A stretch of DNA of 16,168 bases from Erysipelotrichaceae bacterium UBA2227 (GTDB lineage Bacteria; Bacillota_I; Bacilli_A; Erysipelotrichales; Erysipelotrichaceae), in assembly GCA_002348095.1 (NCBI GenBank), contig DDYT01000002.1, positions 1 through 16,168 on the forward strand, given 5' to 3'. Each line of letters begins with the position of its first letter. Positions within the stretch are counted from its first letter, which is position 1. Positions 1 through 6,404 of the stretch are shown piece after piece. The notes under the pieces are model-generated. The model worked only from the letters and a program-made list of their open reading frames with translations. It was not told where the DNA came from and made no database searches. Made by a program: the position numbers and the translations under genes.

Positions 1-1
1 C

Positions 2-646
2 ATCAAACGGTTTATCAGTGCGGATGGATTGGTTGATTTCCGTACCTTAACATCCGTGAACTTGTATACCTATTGTGTTAACAATCCTATCCGATATTCG
101 GATGAGAACGGATTTGCATTTTTCGAAACTCTTGGAAAAGCACTACGAGCAGGTACATTATTGTATCAATGCGTAAAAGGGTTTGCATCGGGTACTCTAA
201 CGCAAGATAAAATAATCAGTGATATTCAATACTATTCGGAGAAAAATACCGATACCGATGTAGTCAGAAAAGCAAATCTGTTTTCGAGTTATAATGGAGT
301 CTTTGTTGTAATAGTTGATGCCCCTTCCGCATACTCGTATGGGTCGACATTATATTTGAGAAAAAGTGATAGTTTTAAAACCATTCAGCATGAATATGGA
401 CATGCATTGCAAGAGGATTTACTCGGGCCAGTTGGTTATACTTTTGGAATCGCAGTTCCTTCGGTTACGTATAATAAATATCATACAGAACGAAAGCTTA
501 CAGACAATGTTTACTTTTCTATGCCTTGGGAAATCACGGCAGATATATTTGGAGGTGTTAAACGAAGTCAGGGTTACTATCTTGATGGGGCAAGAGAAGC
601 AGGGCTGGATTATTTTCGATTTCTTGAGAATGTCTTTGGAAGATGA
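2..646 (+). CDS. Rhs/YD-repeat polymorphic toxin, C-terminal part with HEXXH metallopeptidase-like tip (5' truncated by window)
   Basis: The open frame runs in from the window edge, so only the last 214 residues are seen; residue 1 here is the Ile coded at 2-4. Residues 1-37 match the end of the Rhs-associated core (RFISADG, then NLYTYCVNNP and YSDENG; the usual form is ...NPxxxxDPxG). What follows the core in Rhs proteins is the variable toxin tip, released after secretion. This tip, about 175 residues, has a hydrophobic stretch and then HEYGH at 130-134, an HEXXH zinc-binding signature. After it come LGP, PS, and PWE..AD..GGVKR at about 175-188. Glu177 or Asp181 could be a third metal ligand. 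I recall similar HEYGH...LGP...AD..GGV tips in other gut-bacterial Rhs proteins, but the exact family and target are not established here. A zinc protease toxin is an inference from the motif. The stop codon overlaps the next gene's ribosome-binding site. Confidence 0.8.
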   Translation: MKRFISADGLVDFRTLTSVNLYTYCVNNPIRYSDENGFAFFETLGKALRAGTLLYQCVKGFASGTLTQDKIISDIQYYSEKNTDTDVVRKANLFSSYNGVFVVIVDAPSAYSYGSTLYLRKSDSFKTIQHEYGHALQEDLLGPVGYTFGIAVPSVTYNKYHTERKLTDNVYFSMPWEITADIFGGVKRSQGYYLDGAREAGLDYFRFLENVFGR

Positions 647-657
647 GGTGATAAAAT

Positions 658-1425
658 ATGAAAAAGATCATAAAATATTTAATTCTAATTGTTCTAGTGC
701 CTTTAATCGTTTCCTGTCGGGATACGGACATTTATAATGGTAATGATCCAGAATTGCATAGTGTCGCCTTGGAGTCTATAGTCGGCTCAAGAAGCGACTG
801 GATGAATGAAGTGCTTCGAATGGAAGAAGATTCTTATGGAAGAGTTCTATTTGCCTTTTTTGGTGCTAATCTGTATTGGACAGTCAATGGACAAGAGGAT
901 GTATTAGCAATTGTTATTGCTCAGAAGGCAGATAGTGACTTCACTTACTATTATGATTCCAACAATGTCATAGCAATTTATGTTGATCAGTTGAATGAAA
1001 AACTGACACTGAATCTTCTGGAGTCATATTTTGATGAAGAAGATATCGAAGAGTTAAAAGTCAAAAATGACTGGAACAAACCCATAAACGATAAGCTTCT
1101 GTTTAGAACCGAAGTGACGCGTAAAAAAATGTGCAATGTTAACGATAGGGACCTTCTACCATATAAAGACCTTTTAGGAGGGAATCTATACCACAGAATT
1201 CAGTGCTATGGTAAAGATCGAAACGGATATATGCTTGTTTCAGTTGAGTCAGAACTTTCAAATCAGTCTTCTAGAACATTTGTGATTTACTTGTTGATTG
1301 TCAATAAAGACCATGAGTTGATTTCCTTTGATGCAGTTATGAGAGTCACGGATATTTTCGATATGGAAGCAATCAAACGATTCAAGCAGGAGAATGGATG
1401 GTCATTTGAGAAACAATATGATTAG
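658..1425 (+). CDS. Predicted lipoprotein, candidate immunity protein of the Rhs toxin
   Basis: 255 residues. The N-terminus (two Lys, a hydrophobic run, then IVSC) is a lipoprotein signal peptide with Cys20 as the lipidation site, so the mature protein should sit on the outer face of the membrane. The start is firm: GAGGTG at 645-650 lies 7 nt before the ATG and overlaps the toxin stop codon, which suggests translational coupling. The body has two halves, each ending in a similar helix-like stretch (IEELKVKNDW near 130-139 and IKRFKQENGW near 239-248), hinting at an internal duplication. A YGR motif is at 60-62. I do not recognise a named family. Immediate linkage to an Rhs tip and surface location make it the best candidate for the cognate immunity protein; this is inference. 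Confidence 0.65.
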   Translation: MKKIIKYLILIVLVPLIVSCRDTDIYNGNDPELHSVALESIVGSRSDWMNEVLRMEEDSYGRVLFAFFGANLYWTVNGQEDVLAIVIAQKADSDFTYYYDSNNVIAIYVDQLNEKLTLNLLESYFDEEDIEELKVKNDWNKPINDKLLFRTEVTRKKMCNVNDRDLLPYKDLLGGNLYHRIQCYGKDRNGYMLVSVESELSNQSSRTFVIYLLIVNKDHELISFDAVMRVTDIFDMEAIKRFKQENGWSFEKQYD

Positions 1426-1463
1426 AGTTGAGTTATCAGTTTGATTAGGAGGGAGAGATAACT

Positions 1464-1928
1464 GTGGGAAACTATTTTTTGATGAGTAAGAGACTCAATA
1501 AGCAATATCCTGAGGACTTTGGGTTAATTTCAAGTGAAGATTCAGATACATATTTGAAGCAGGAAGATAATTCACAATGGAAATCGAGACCACTCTATGA
1601 TTTTGGTTGGGGTAAAGAAAACGGTTATTATAAGATACCCATACCCGACTTTGATGGACTTGTTGATATCATTATGCATTCAAAAGAGGAAGATGATAAA
1701 TACGGTGCAGCCGCATTAATACTTGATGAATATTGTGATGAGTTACTAGAAAAATGTTTCGAAATATTGGATGATAGTGAAAGCCTTAAAAGTTACTCCG
1801 AATTTTTGATGATATTTAACTTGAAAACCCCGATAAATCGAAGCTCTATTTGGTGTAAAAACGACTCTCAAATTTCTGAGGACTTAGAAAAGTGGAAAGC
1901 AATAGCAGATAAAATTGGTAACATGTAA
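1464..1928 (+). CDS. Uncharacterised small acidic protein, candidate immunity protein
   Basis: 154 residues, no signal peptide or membrane segment, so probably cytoplasmic. The GTG start is chosen because AGGAGGG at 1448-1454 lies 9 nt upstream; the next in-frame ATG at 1482 would remove six residues and sits too far from that site. The protein is rich in Asp and Glu. It has an aromatic, Gly-rich N-terminal half (YDFGWGKENGYY, 45-56) and a helical middle (YGAAALILDEYCDELLEKC, 80-98), with paired Trp/Lys near the C-terminus. I do not recognise the family. It lies 38 nt after the lipoprotein gene on the same strand, in the string of small genes behind the Rhs tip, which is the usual position for additional or orphan immunity genes. 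Function is otherwise unknown. Confidence 0.6.
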   Translation: MGNYFLMSKRLNKQYPEDFGLISSEDSDTYLKQEDNSQWKSRPLYDFGWGKENGYYKIPIPDFDGLVDIIMHSKEEDDKYGAAALILDEYCDELLEKCFEILDDSESLKSYSEFLMIFNLKTPINRSSIWCKNDSQISEDLEKWKAIADKIGNM

Positions 1929-1965
1929 ATGATGAAGGTTTGATCAAAGTAAAGGAGACTGTAAA

Positions 1966-2412
1966 TTGATTAAAATCAAGTGTTTTGAGGACTTTGAATA
2001 TTCGTATAAAAACGTGACTGTTACCTTCTTTCTTGATATCAATGGTAATGTATTTCCGGGTGAACAGTGGACGGATTTTGCAATCACCGTTCTTAGTTGG
2101 TGGACAAAAGAAGTTATAGAGAATTATCATTTGGAGCATGCAGACTTTATATTGTATTTTATGGATGGACCATATCGTATTGAATGCTCTAAATCAGGCA
2201 CAAGTCTTCGAATGAACTTTATTGAAGACAAAAAAGAAATAAGGAGTTTATACACCATAGTTGAATCGATTGACAGTTTTGCACATGAATTGATTGAAGT
2301 ATCCACTATATTGATTAAATCTGTCAAAAAGCATCGATTTGGTAAAATAAACGAGCTTAGAAATCTAAAGAAATCCCTTAAAGTCCTGATGTCTTTAGAA
2401 AACTCACAGTAA
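1966..2412 (+). CDS. Uncharacterised small protein, candidate immunity protein
   Basis: 148 residues starting at TTG, supported by AAAGGAG at 1951-1957 with 8 nt spacing; there is no suitable ATG nearby. It is probably soluble and cytoplasmic. The conserved-looking core holds aromatic clusters: FPGEQWTDF (30-38), a WW pair at 45-46 and LYFMDGPY at 63-70. A Lys-rich helical C-terminus follows (about 118-143). The W...DF...WW...MDGPY arrangement recalls small proteins found beside polymorphic toxins, but I cannot name a family. It is the third gene after the Rhs tip, 37 nt downstream of the previous one. An immunity role is inferred from context only. Confidence 0.6.
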   Translation: MIKIKCFEDFEYSYKNVTVTFFLDINGNVFPGEQWTDFAITVLSWWTKEVIENYHLEHADFILYFMDGPYRIECSKSGTSLRMNFIEDKKEIRSLYTIVESIDSFAHELIEVSTILIKSVKKHRFGKINELRNLKKSLKVLMSLENSQ

Positions 2413-2415
2413 TTA

Positions 2416-2511
2416 ATGAGTGCTAGTTCGATGGTAAAAGCATTATACCGGCATGATATGATTAAAAAGTTCGGAAAAGGAGTACTTGATTACATTAAAA
2501 TTGAAAATTAA
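2416..2511 (+). pseudogene. Possible remnant or micro-ORF between immunity-like genes
   Basis: A 31-codon open frame (ATG at 2416-2418, TAA at 2509-2511) fills most of the gap between two immunity-like genes. It encodes a basic, helical-looking peptide containing MVKALYRHDMIKKFGKGVLD. It starts 3 nt after the previous stop and has no Shine-Dalgarno sequence. The composition looks protein-like rather than random, so the stretch could be the 3' end of a lost immunity gene or a real small protein translated by coupling. Neither can be decided from this sequence. Confidence 0.25.
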
Positions 2512-2539
2512 GTGTGCCAAATACGAGGAGGAGTTACTC

Positions 2540-2923
2540 ATGCAATCTAATCTGATCGTTCAATTACTTGGAGTCTACAAAATCAATGGAACTTCTGATG
2601 TCCATCTTATTGAGTTGAACATTAACGCTTCACCAACGGATGTCGACGTATCTTCCTTTACACAAAAAGACGATAAGCTTCCTAAAGATAGTTGGCAAAC
2701 GGCATATGATGAACATTTCTTAGATGAGGACGGAACACAAGTCATAGGCACATTTATTGAACAGGATAATTTGATAGGAGATATAACACGAATAGCATTT
2801 TTCATGTATTTCATTGATTTTTGTAAGCCTCTATTAAGTCAATATGGCGAAATAACGCTTCCCGAGCCAACTTCAATGCCTGAAAGATTATCAAAAATTA
2901 TTCCATATGAACAAGTTGATTAA
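2540..2923 (+). CDS. Conserved small protein with WQ..YDE motif, candidate immunity protein
   Basis: 127 residues. The ATG at 2540 is preferred because GAGGAG at 2528-2533 lies 6 nt before it. The frame is open 54 nt further up to a TTG, but the AGGAG there is only 3 nt from that codon. Visible motifs are WQTAYDEHFLDEDGT (52-66), a hydrophobic RIAFFMYFIDF (84-94), a PLLSQYG turn (97-103) and LPEPTSMPERLSKI (107-120). I recall this layout (WQ..YDE..L...G, then RxAFF, LPxPxxxPxRL) in a widespread family of roughly 130-residue proteins near Rhs and other toxin loci. I cannot attach a tested function. It is the last gene of the accessory string, with about 200 nt of apparently non-coding AT-rich DNA after it. 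Confidence 0.65.
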   Translation: MQSNLIVQLLGVYKINGTSDVHLIELNINASPTDVDVSSFTQKDDKLPKDSWQTAYDEHFLDEDGTQVIGTFIEQDNLIGDITRIAFFMYFIDFCKPLLSQYGEITLPEPTSMPERLSKIIPYEQVD

Positions 2924-3121
2924 TTGAGAATTATGCAAAGTAATAAAATCCGAGGTTGATGAATATCGTTGAACTAAGTACAGTTAATCTATTGAGGTTT
3001 TCTTAATGATGAATTCTTGGTTAAAGTCGATTTTTGTAGAACCACACTACTAAAGTTAAATTGTATAAAAGAATGACTGACCAGACTATAGAATTCAAAA
3101 ACTTGATTCTCTCAAACACAG

Positions 3122-3145
3122 AAATCGCACCTTCGGGTGCGATTT
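3122..3145. terminator. Hairpin between convergent genes, probable bidirectional terminator
   Basis: A perfect 10-bp stem (AAATCGCACC / GGTGCGATTT) closes a TTCG loop. Because the stem begins with AAA and ends with TTT, either strand gives a GC-rich hairpin followed by a short U run. It overlaps the stop codon of the minus-strand hydrolase and is the first terminator-like structure after the accessory gene string, so it probably serves both. Confidence 0.7.
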
Positions 3146-3833
3146 ATTCATTGATGAAGTTCTCGATGATTTTGAACACATCGTTTCGATAATCAGGATC
3201 ATCCAAAATGCGATGCCCTGCACCTTCGAGAAGGTATTTCTTCTTTTTGGGATATGGGATGTTCTCATAGGCATAATCGCTTGATCTCGGCGGAATGGTC
3301 TGATCCGCTGTGCCATGGAAAATCAGAGTCGGAATATCAATGTTCTTCAGCAATGGTTTTCCTAATGCGATTACTTCGGTAAAGGTTCCTTCAAAATGCT
3401 TGGGAAGTGGCGGGTAGGGACCTTTGGGAGGCAGAGGTTTGATGGTTCTGGGAACAAACTTACCGGCCACATATCTTTTCACCGTATTGAACGTGATATA
3501 CTCAAATGCCGGAGCAATCATGATCAGCTTCTCAACATTATACTTGGATGCACAGGCTGTTGCGATCACACCGCCCATCGAATAACCCAACAAGGCTACC
3601 TTGCTGCCCCGTTGAAGGGCTTCCTCAATCGCCATTTCCGCCCGCTTGATCCACATGTGCGGATCGGTGTCATCCGGATTGGACTGATCGAACAGCTCCG
3701 GAAACATCAGGTCGACATTCTTTTTATTGAAATACGCTTTGAGAAAGTCAAACTCATGAGTCCGACGTTCCCCAAAGCCGTGAATACATACCAGGGTCAA
3801 CGGTTTTTTAAACAATTTCTGTAAAAAGTTCAT
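3144..3833 (-). CDS. Alpha/beta hydrolase (serine esterase/lipase-like)
   Basis: 229 residues, cytoplasmic, with the full alpha/beta-hydrolase signature. The oxyanion-region HGFG is at 18-21 and the nucleophile elbow GYSMGG at 83-88 (Ser85). The acid is in HGTADQTIP (Asp177) and the catalytic His is in EGAGHRI (His207). Length fits small carboxylesterase or monoacylglycerol-lipase-like enzymes; the substrate is unknown. A Pro-rich stretch at about 130-145 is probably part of the lid. The start codon at 3833-3831 is chosen because AGGTGA lies 5 nt upstream and an extended -10 (TATACT) stands just before it. The frame is open further upstream to 4034, but that extension would overlap pduL and its promoter. 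It is divergent from pduL and convergent with the accessory string. Confidence 0.9.
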   Translation of the reverse strand: MNFLQKLFKKPLTLVCIHGFGERRTHEFDFLKAYFNKKNVDLMFPELFDQSNPDDTDPHMWIKRAEMAIEEALQRGSKVALLGYSMGGVIATACASKYNVEKLIMIAPAFEYITFNTVKRYVAGKFVPRTIKPLPPKGPYPPLPKHFEGTFTEVIALGKPLLKNIDIPTLIFHGTADQTIPPRSSDYAYENIPYPKKKKYLLEGAGHRILDDPDYRNDVFKIIENFINE

Positions 3834-3849
3834 ACAATCACCTGGACTA

Positions 3850-3855
3850 AGTATA
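3850..3855 (-). promoter_or_regulatory. Extended -10 promoter of the hydrolase gene
   Basis: On the minus strand TGGTATACT forms an extended -10 (TGnTATACT) about 16 nt upstream of the hydrolase ATG. No good -35 hexamer is seen at the expected distance, which is usual for extended -10 promoters. Confidence 0.45.
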
Positions 3856-3877
3856 CCACAGGCATGCGAATTTTCGA

Positions 3878-3905
3878 TTGAAAGTTCGCGTTTGTGTTGT
3901 ATAAT
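3878..3905 (+). promoter_or_regulatory. Promoter of pduL
   Basis: TTGAAA at 3878-3883 and a perfect TATAAT at 3900-3905 are separated by 16 nt. Transcription would begin near 3912, leaving a short leader with AGAGGA at 3922-3927 before the ATG at 3935. It lies back to back with the hydrolase promoter. Confidence 0.75.
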
Positions 3906-3934
3906 AGTAAAGGTTACAAAAAGAGGACAAAACG

Positions 3935-4516
3935 ATGGAAAACAACAAAATTCTGGTAGAAATTTCAGCTCGCCACGTGCACGTGAGCGAAGAGCACCTG
4001 GCCATATTGTTTGGTGAGGGATATAAACTGACACCCAAGAAAGACCTGTCTCAGCCGGGTCAGTACGCCTGTGAAGAACGCGTCGATTTAGTCGGGGAAC
4101 GCGGTACGATTAAAAACGTGACTATTTTAGGACCGACCCGCCCGTCATCGCAAGTGGAAATCACGGCGACCGAAGCCCGTACTTTGGGCGTTAAAGCGCT
4201 GATCCGTGAATCCGGCCTGATTGATGGCACCTATGGCTGTACGTTGGTTGGTCCGAAAGGTTCCGTCGTCTTGGACAAAGGCGTGATCGTCGCCAAGCGT
4301 CACATCCACGTCACTCCGACGGAAGCCGCAGCTTACGGAGTTTCGGACAAAGAAATCATCATGGTCAAAGTGACTTCCGACGATCGCTCGCTGATCTTTG
4401 GGGACGTTGTCGTGCGTGTCAGTGAGAAATTTGCCGGTGCGATGCATATCGATACCGACGAAGCCAATGCGGCGGGTTTAAGCGGGGCTGTTTTTGGAGA
4501 GATCATTCGTGGGTAA
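3935..4516 (+). CDS. pduL: Phosphate acyltransferase, PduL family (acetyl/propanoyl-CoA to acyl phosphate)
   Basis: 193 residues. PduL swaps CoA for phosphate on acetyl- or propanoyl-CoA, giving the acyl phosphate that acetate kinase uses to make ATP. The two half-barrel domains are both visible. Each carries a metal-binding His pair: ARHVHVS (His14, His16) and KRHIHVTP (His123, His125), with a further His171 in MHIDTDEANAAG. These are the zinc ligands known for the family. The protein starts almost directly at the first domain, so it lacks the N-terminal encapsulation peptide of microcompartment PduL, and no shell genes are present. It is therefore probably a free cytoplasmic phosphotransacetylase replacing Pta. 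Start supported by AGAGGA 7 nt upstream. A weak hairpin follows the stop. Confidence 0.92.
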   Translation: MENNKILVEISARHVHVSEEHLAILFGEGYKLTPKKDLSQPGQYACEERVDLVGERGTIKNVTILGPTRPSSQVEITATEARTLGVKALIRESGLIDGTYGCTLVGPKGSVVLDKGVIVAKRHIHVTPTEAAAYGVSDKEIIMVKVTSDDRSLIFGDVVVRVSEKFAGAMHIDTDEANAAGLSGAVFGEIIRG

Positions 4517-4537
4517 GTCGGCGTTGTCCGGCTTTTT
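4516..4537 (+). terminator. Weak intrinsic terminator or attenuator after pduL
   Basis: A 6-bp stem with one G-U pair (AGTCGG / CCGGCT) and a 6-nt loop starts in the pduL stop codon and runs into TTTTT. The stem is short, so termination is probably partial; ygiQ begins only 7 nt later. Confidence 0.4.
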
Positions 4538-4543
4538 ACTTTT

Positions 4544-6352
4544 ATGATGTTACCGATCAATCGCGATGAAATGACAGCGTTGGGATGGGATCGTCCCGAC
4601 TTCATCTTAGTCAGCGGGGATGCGTATGTCGACCATCCTTCTTTCGGCGTGGCCATTATCTCACGCACGTTACAAGCGCATGGCTATAAAGTCGCGATTT
4701 TACCTCAGCCCGACTGGCGCAAAACAGATGAATTCAAACAATTTGGCCAACCCCGGCTCGGCTTTCTGGTTACCTCCGGAAACATCGACTCGATGGTCAA
4801 CCATTACAGCGTTTCACGCAAAAAACGCGATAAAGACCAATATACCGACAACGGTGAAACCGGCAAGCGACCTGATCGGGCAGTCATCGTGTACAGCCAG
4901 TGCATTCGCCAATCCTATCCCGACTCACCGATCATTTTGGGCGGTATCGAGGCCTCATTGCGCCGCTTGGCCCACTATGATTACTGGGATGACAAAGTGC
5001 GCAAATCGATCCTGATTGATGCGGGAGCCGATATGATCGCCTACGGCATGGCCGAATCGACGATCGTGGATATCGCCGATGCTCTTGAGGGCGGCTTGCC
5101 CATCGAGACCGTCACTTATATCCGCGGGACGGCGTGGAAGACCAAAGACAAAGACATGCTGCCGAAAGATGGCGTGATGCTTCCGTCGTTTTATGATATA
5201 CGAAATGATAAACGTACTTACCTCGCCAGTTTTCAGACGAAAATGGCCAATCAGGATGCCGTCTGGGGCAAAACCATGATCGAACCGCAGGACAGCTGGT
5301 ATGTCGTGGTCAATCCGTTTCCGCTGCCATTATCGCGCAGGGACATGGATCATGTATACTCTTATCCCTATACCCGCCAGGCACATCCGCAATATAAAAA
5401 CATCCCGGCCTTCGATGAAGTGCGTTTCAGCCTGATTTCCAATCGCGGCTGCTTCGGTTCGTGCACGTTCTGTGCACTGACCGCCCATCAGGGACGGACG
5501 ATCTCATCAAGAAGCCATGATTCCTTGCTTCAGGAAGCCCAGATCATCACCAGGCAACCCGACTTTAAAGGGTATATCCACGATGTCGGCGGACCGACCG
5601 CTAACTTTCACCGTCCCAGCTGTGACAAACAGATCGATCACGGCATGTGCAAACACCGCGAATGCTTACATCCCGAACCGTGTGACCGGCTGATCGTCGA
5701 CCACACCGAATATGTGACATTGCTGAGAAAACTTCGGGCGATCCCCAAAGTCAAGAAAGTATTCATCCGCTCCGGCATCCGCTATGACTATTTACTATAC
5801 GATAAAGACGATTCCTTCTTTGACGAACTTGTCGAACACCACATTTCCGGTCAGCTCAAAGTAGCGCCGGAACATGTCTCCGATAAAGTGTTGGACGCCA
5901 TGGGGAAACCACGTAAGAAAACATACGAAGCCTTTGTGGCGAAGTATGAGATGAAAAACCGCAAATTCAAGAAAGATCAGTTTTTAGTACCGTATCTGAT
6001 GAGTTCACATCCGGGCAGTGATCTGACGGAAGCCATCGAACTGGCGGTATACTTAAAGAAAATCAACTTTGTTCCCAAGCAGGTTCAGGATTTCTATCCG
6101 ACCCCGGCCACGGTATCCACATGTATGTACTATACCGGCATCGACCCGCGCACCAACAAGCCCATCTATGTGGCCAAGAAGTCCAAAGAGAAAGCCATGC
6201 AACGGGCATTGATTCAGTATCATTATCCGCAGAATTACGATTTGGTCAAAGAAGCGCTGACGTTAGCCGGAAGGACGGATTTGATCGGGGATAAGCCGGG
6301 CTGTCTGATCCGGGCGAATCGGCCGAAAGTAAATAAAACCGTTAAGCGGTAA
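4544..6352 (+). CDS. ygiQ: Radical SAM protein YgiQ (UPF0313)
   Basis: 602 residues, close to the usual family length. The N-terminal half carries conserved YgiQ stretches: GDAYVDHPSFG (25-35), LGGIEASLRR..HYDYWDD (132-150) and AYGMAE (166-171). The radical SAM cluster-binding motif CFGSCTFC (Cys303, Cys307, Cys310) is intact, followed by DVGGPTANF. A C-terminal Lys/Arg-rich tail ends the protein. Family members are widespread but the reaction is not established. The start at 4544 is chosen because MLPINRDEM matches the normal family N-terminus (LPTTREEM-like); a second ATG at 4547 is equally possible. Unusually, no Shine-Dalgarno sequence precedes either one: the upstream DNA is the U tract of a hairpin. 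Expression may depend on readthrough and coupling from pduL. Confidence 0.93.
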   Translation: MMLPINRDEMTALGWDRPDFILVSGDAYVDHPSFGVAIISRTLQAHGYKVAILPQPDWRKTDEFKQFGQPRLGFLVTSGNIDSMVNHYSVSRKKRDKDQYTDNGETGKRPDRAVIVYSQCIRQSYPDSPIILGGIEASLRRLAHYDYWDDKVRKSILIDAGADMIAYGMAESTIVDIADALEGGLPIETVTYIRGTAWKTKDKDMLPKDGVMLPSFYDIRNDKRTYLASFQTKMANQDAVWGKTMIEPQDSWYVVVNPFPLPLSRRDMDHVYSYPYTRQAHPQYKNIPAFDEVRFSLISNRGCFGSCTFCALTAHQGRTISSRSHDSLLQEAQIITRQPDFKGYIHDVGGPTANFHRPSCDKQIDHGMCKHRECLHPEPCDRLIVDHTEYVTLLRKLRAIPKVKKVFIRSGIRYDYLLYDKDDSFFDELVEHHISGQLKVAPEHVSDKVLDAMGKPRKKTYEAFVAKYEMKNRKFKKDQFLVPYLMSSHPGSDLTEAIELAVYLKKINFVPKQVQDFYPTPATVSTCMYYTGIDPRTNKPIYVAKKSKEKAMQRALIQYHYPQNYDLVKEALTLAGRTDLIGDKPGCLIRANRPKVNKTVKR

Positions 6353-6354
6353 TG

Positions 6355-6383
6355 TTTCATGTTCCAATCAATCGTTGTATAAT
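6355..6383 (+). promoter_or_regulatory. Promoter of the nagA operon
   Basis: TTTCAT at 6355-6360 and TATAAT at 6378-6383 are spaced by 17 nt, directly after the ygiQ stop codon. It should drive nagA and the four genes behind it. No catabolite-response element or clear operator was recognised around it. Confidence 0.7.
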
Positions 6384-6404
6384 AAAAATGACAGAGGTGA
6401 CATC

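Noticed and set aside
366..737. 123-codon open frame on the + strand
   Set aside because: It is an out-of-frame shadow of the Rhs tip and the start of the lipoprotein gene, both of which have clear motifs in their own frames.
2486..2539. TTG start for the last immunity-like gene
   Set aside because: The AGGAG there is only 3 nt from the TTG, while the ATG at 2540 has GAGGAG at the ideal 6 nt spacing.
3396..3824. 142-codon open frame on the + strand
   Set aside because: It lies antisense inside the alpha/beta hydrolase gene, has no ribosome-binding site and shows no protein motif.
3834..4034. Upstream extension of the hydrolase frame
   Set aside because: It would cross the pduL promoter and the pduL 5' end and gives a Cys/Pro-rich sequence unlike the family. 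The ATG at 3833 has a ribosome-binding site and an extended -10 before it.
6335..6352. Small stem ACCG / CGGT at the end of ygiQ
   Set aside because: Only 4 bp, inside the coding sequence and not followed by a T run, so it is not supported as a terminator.
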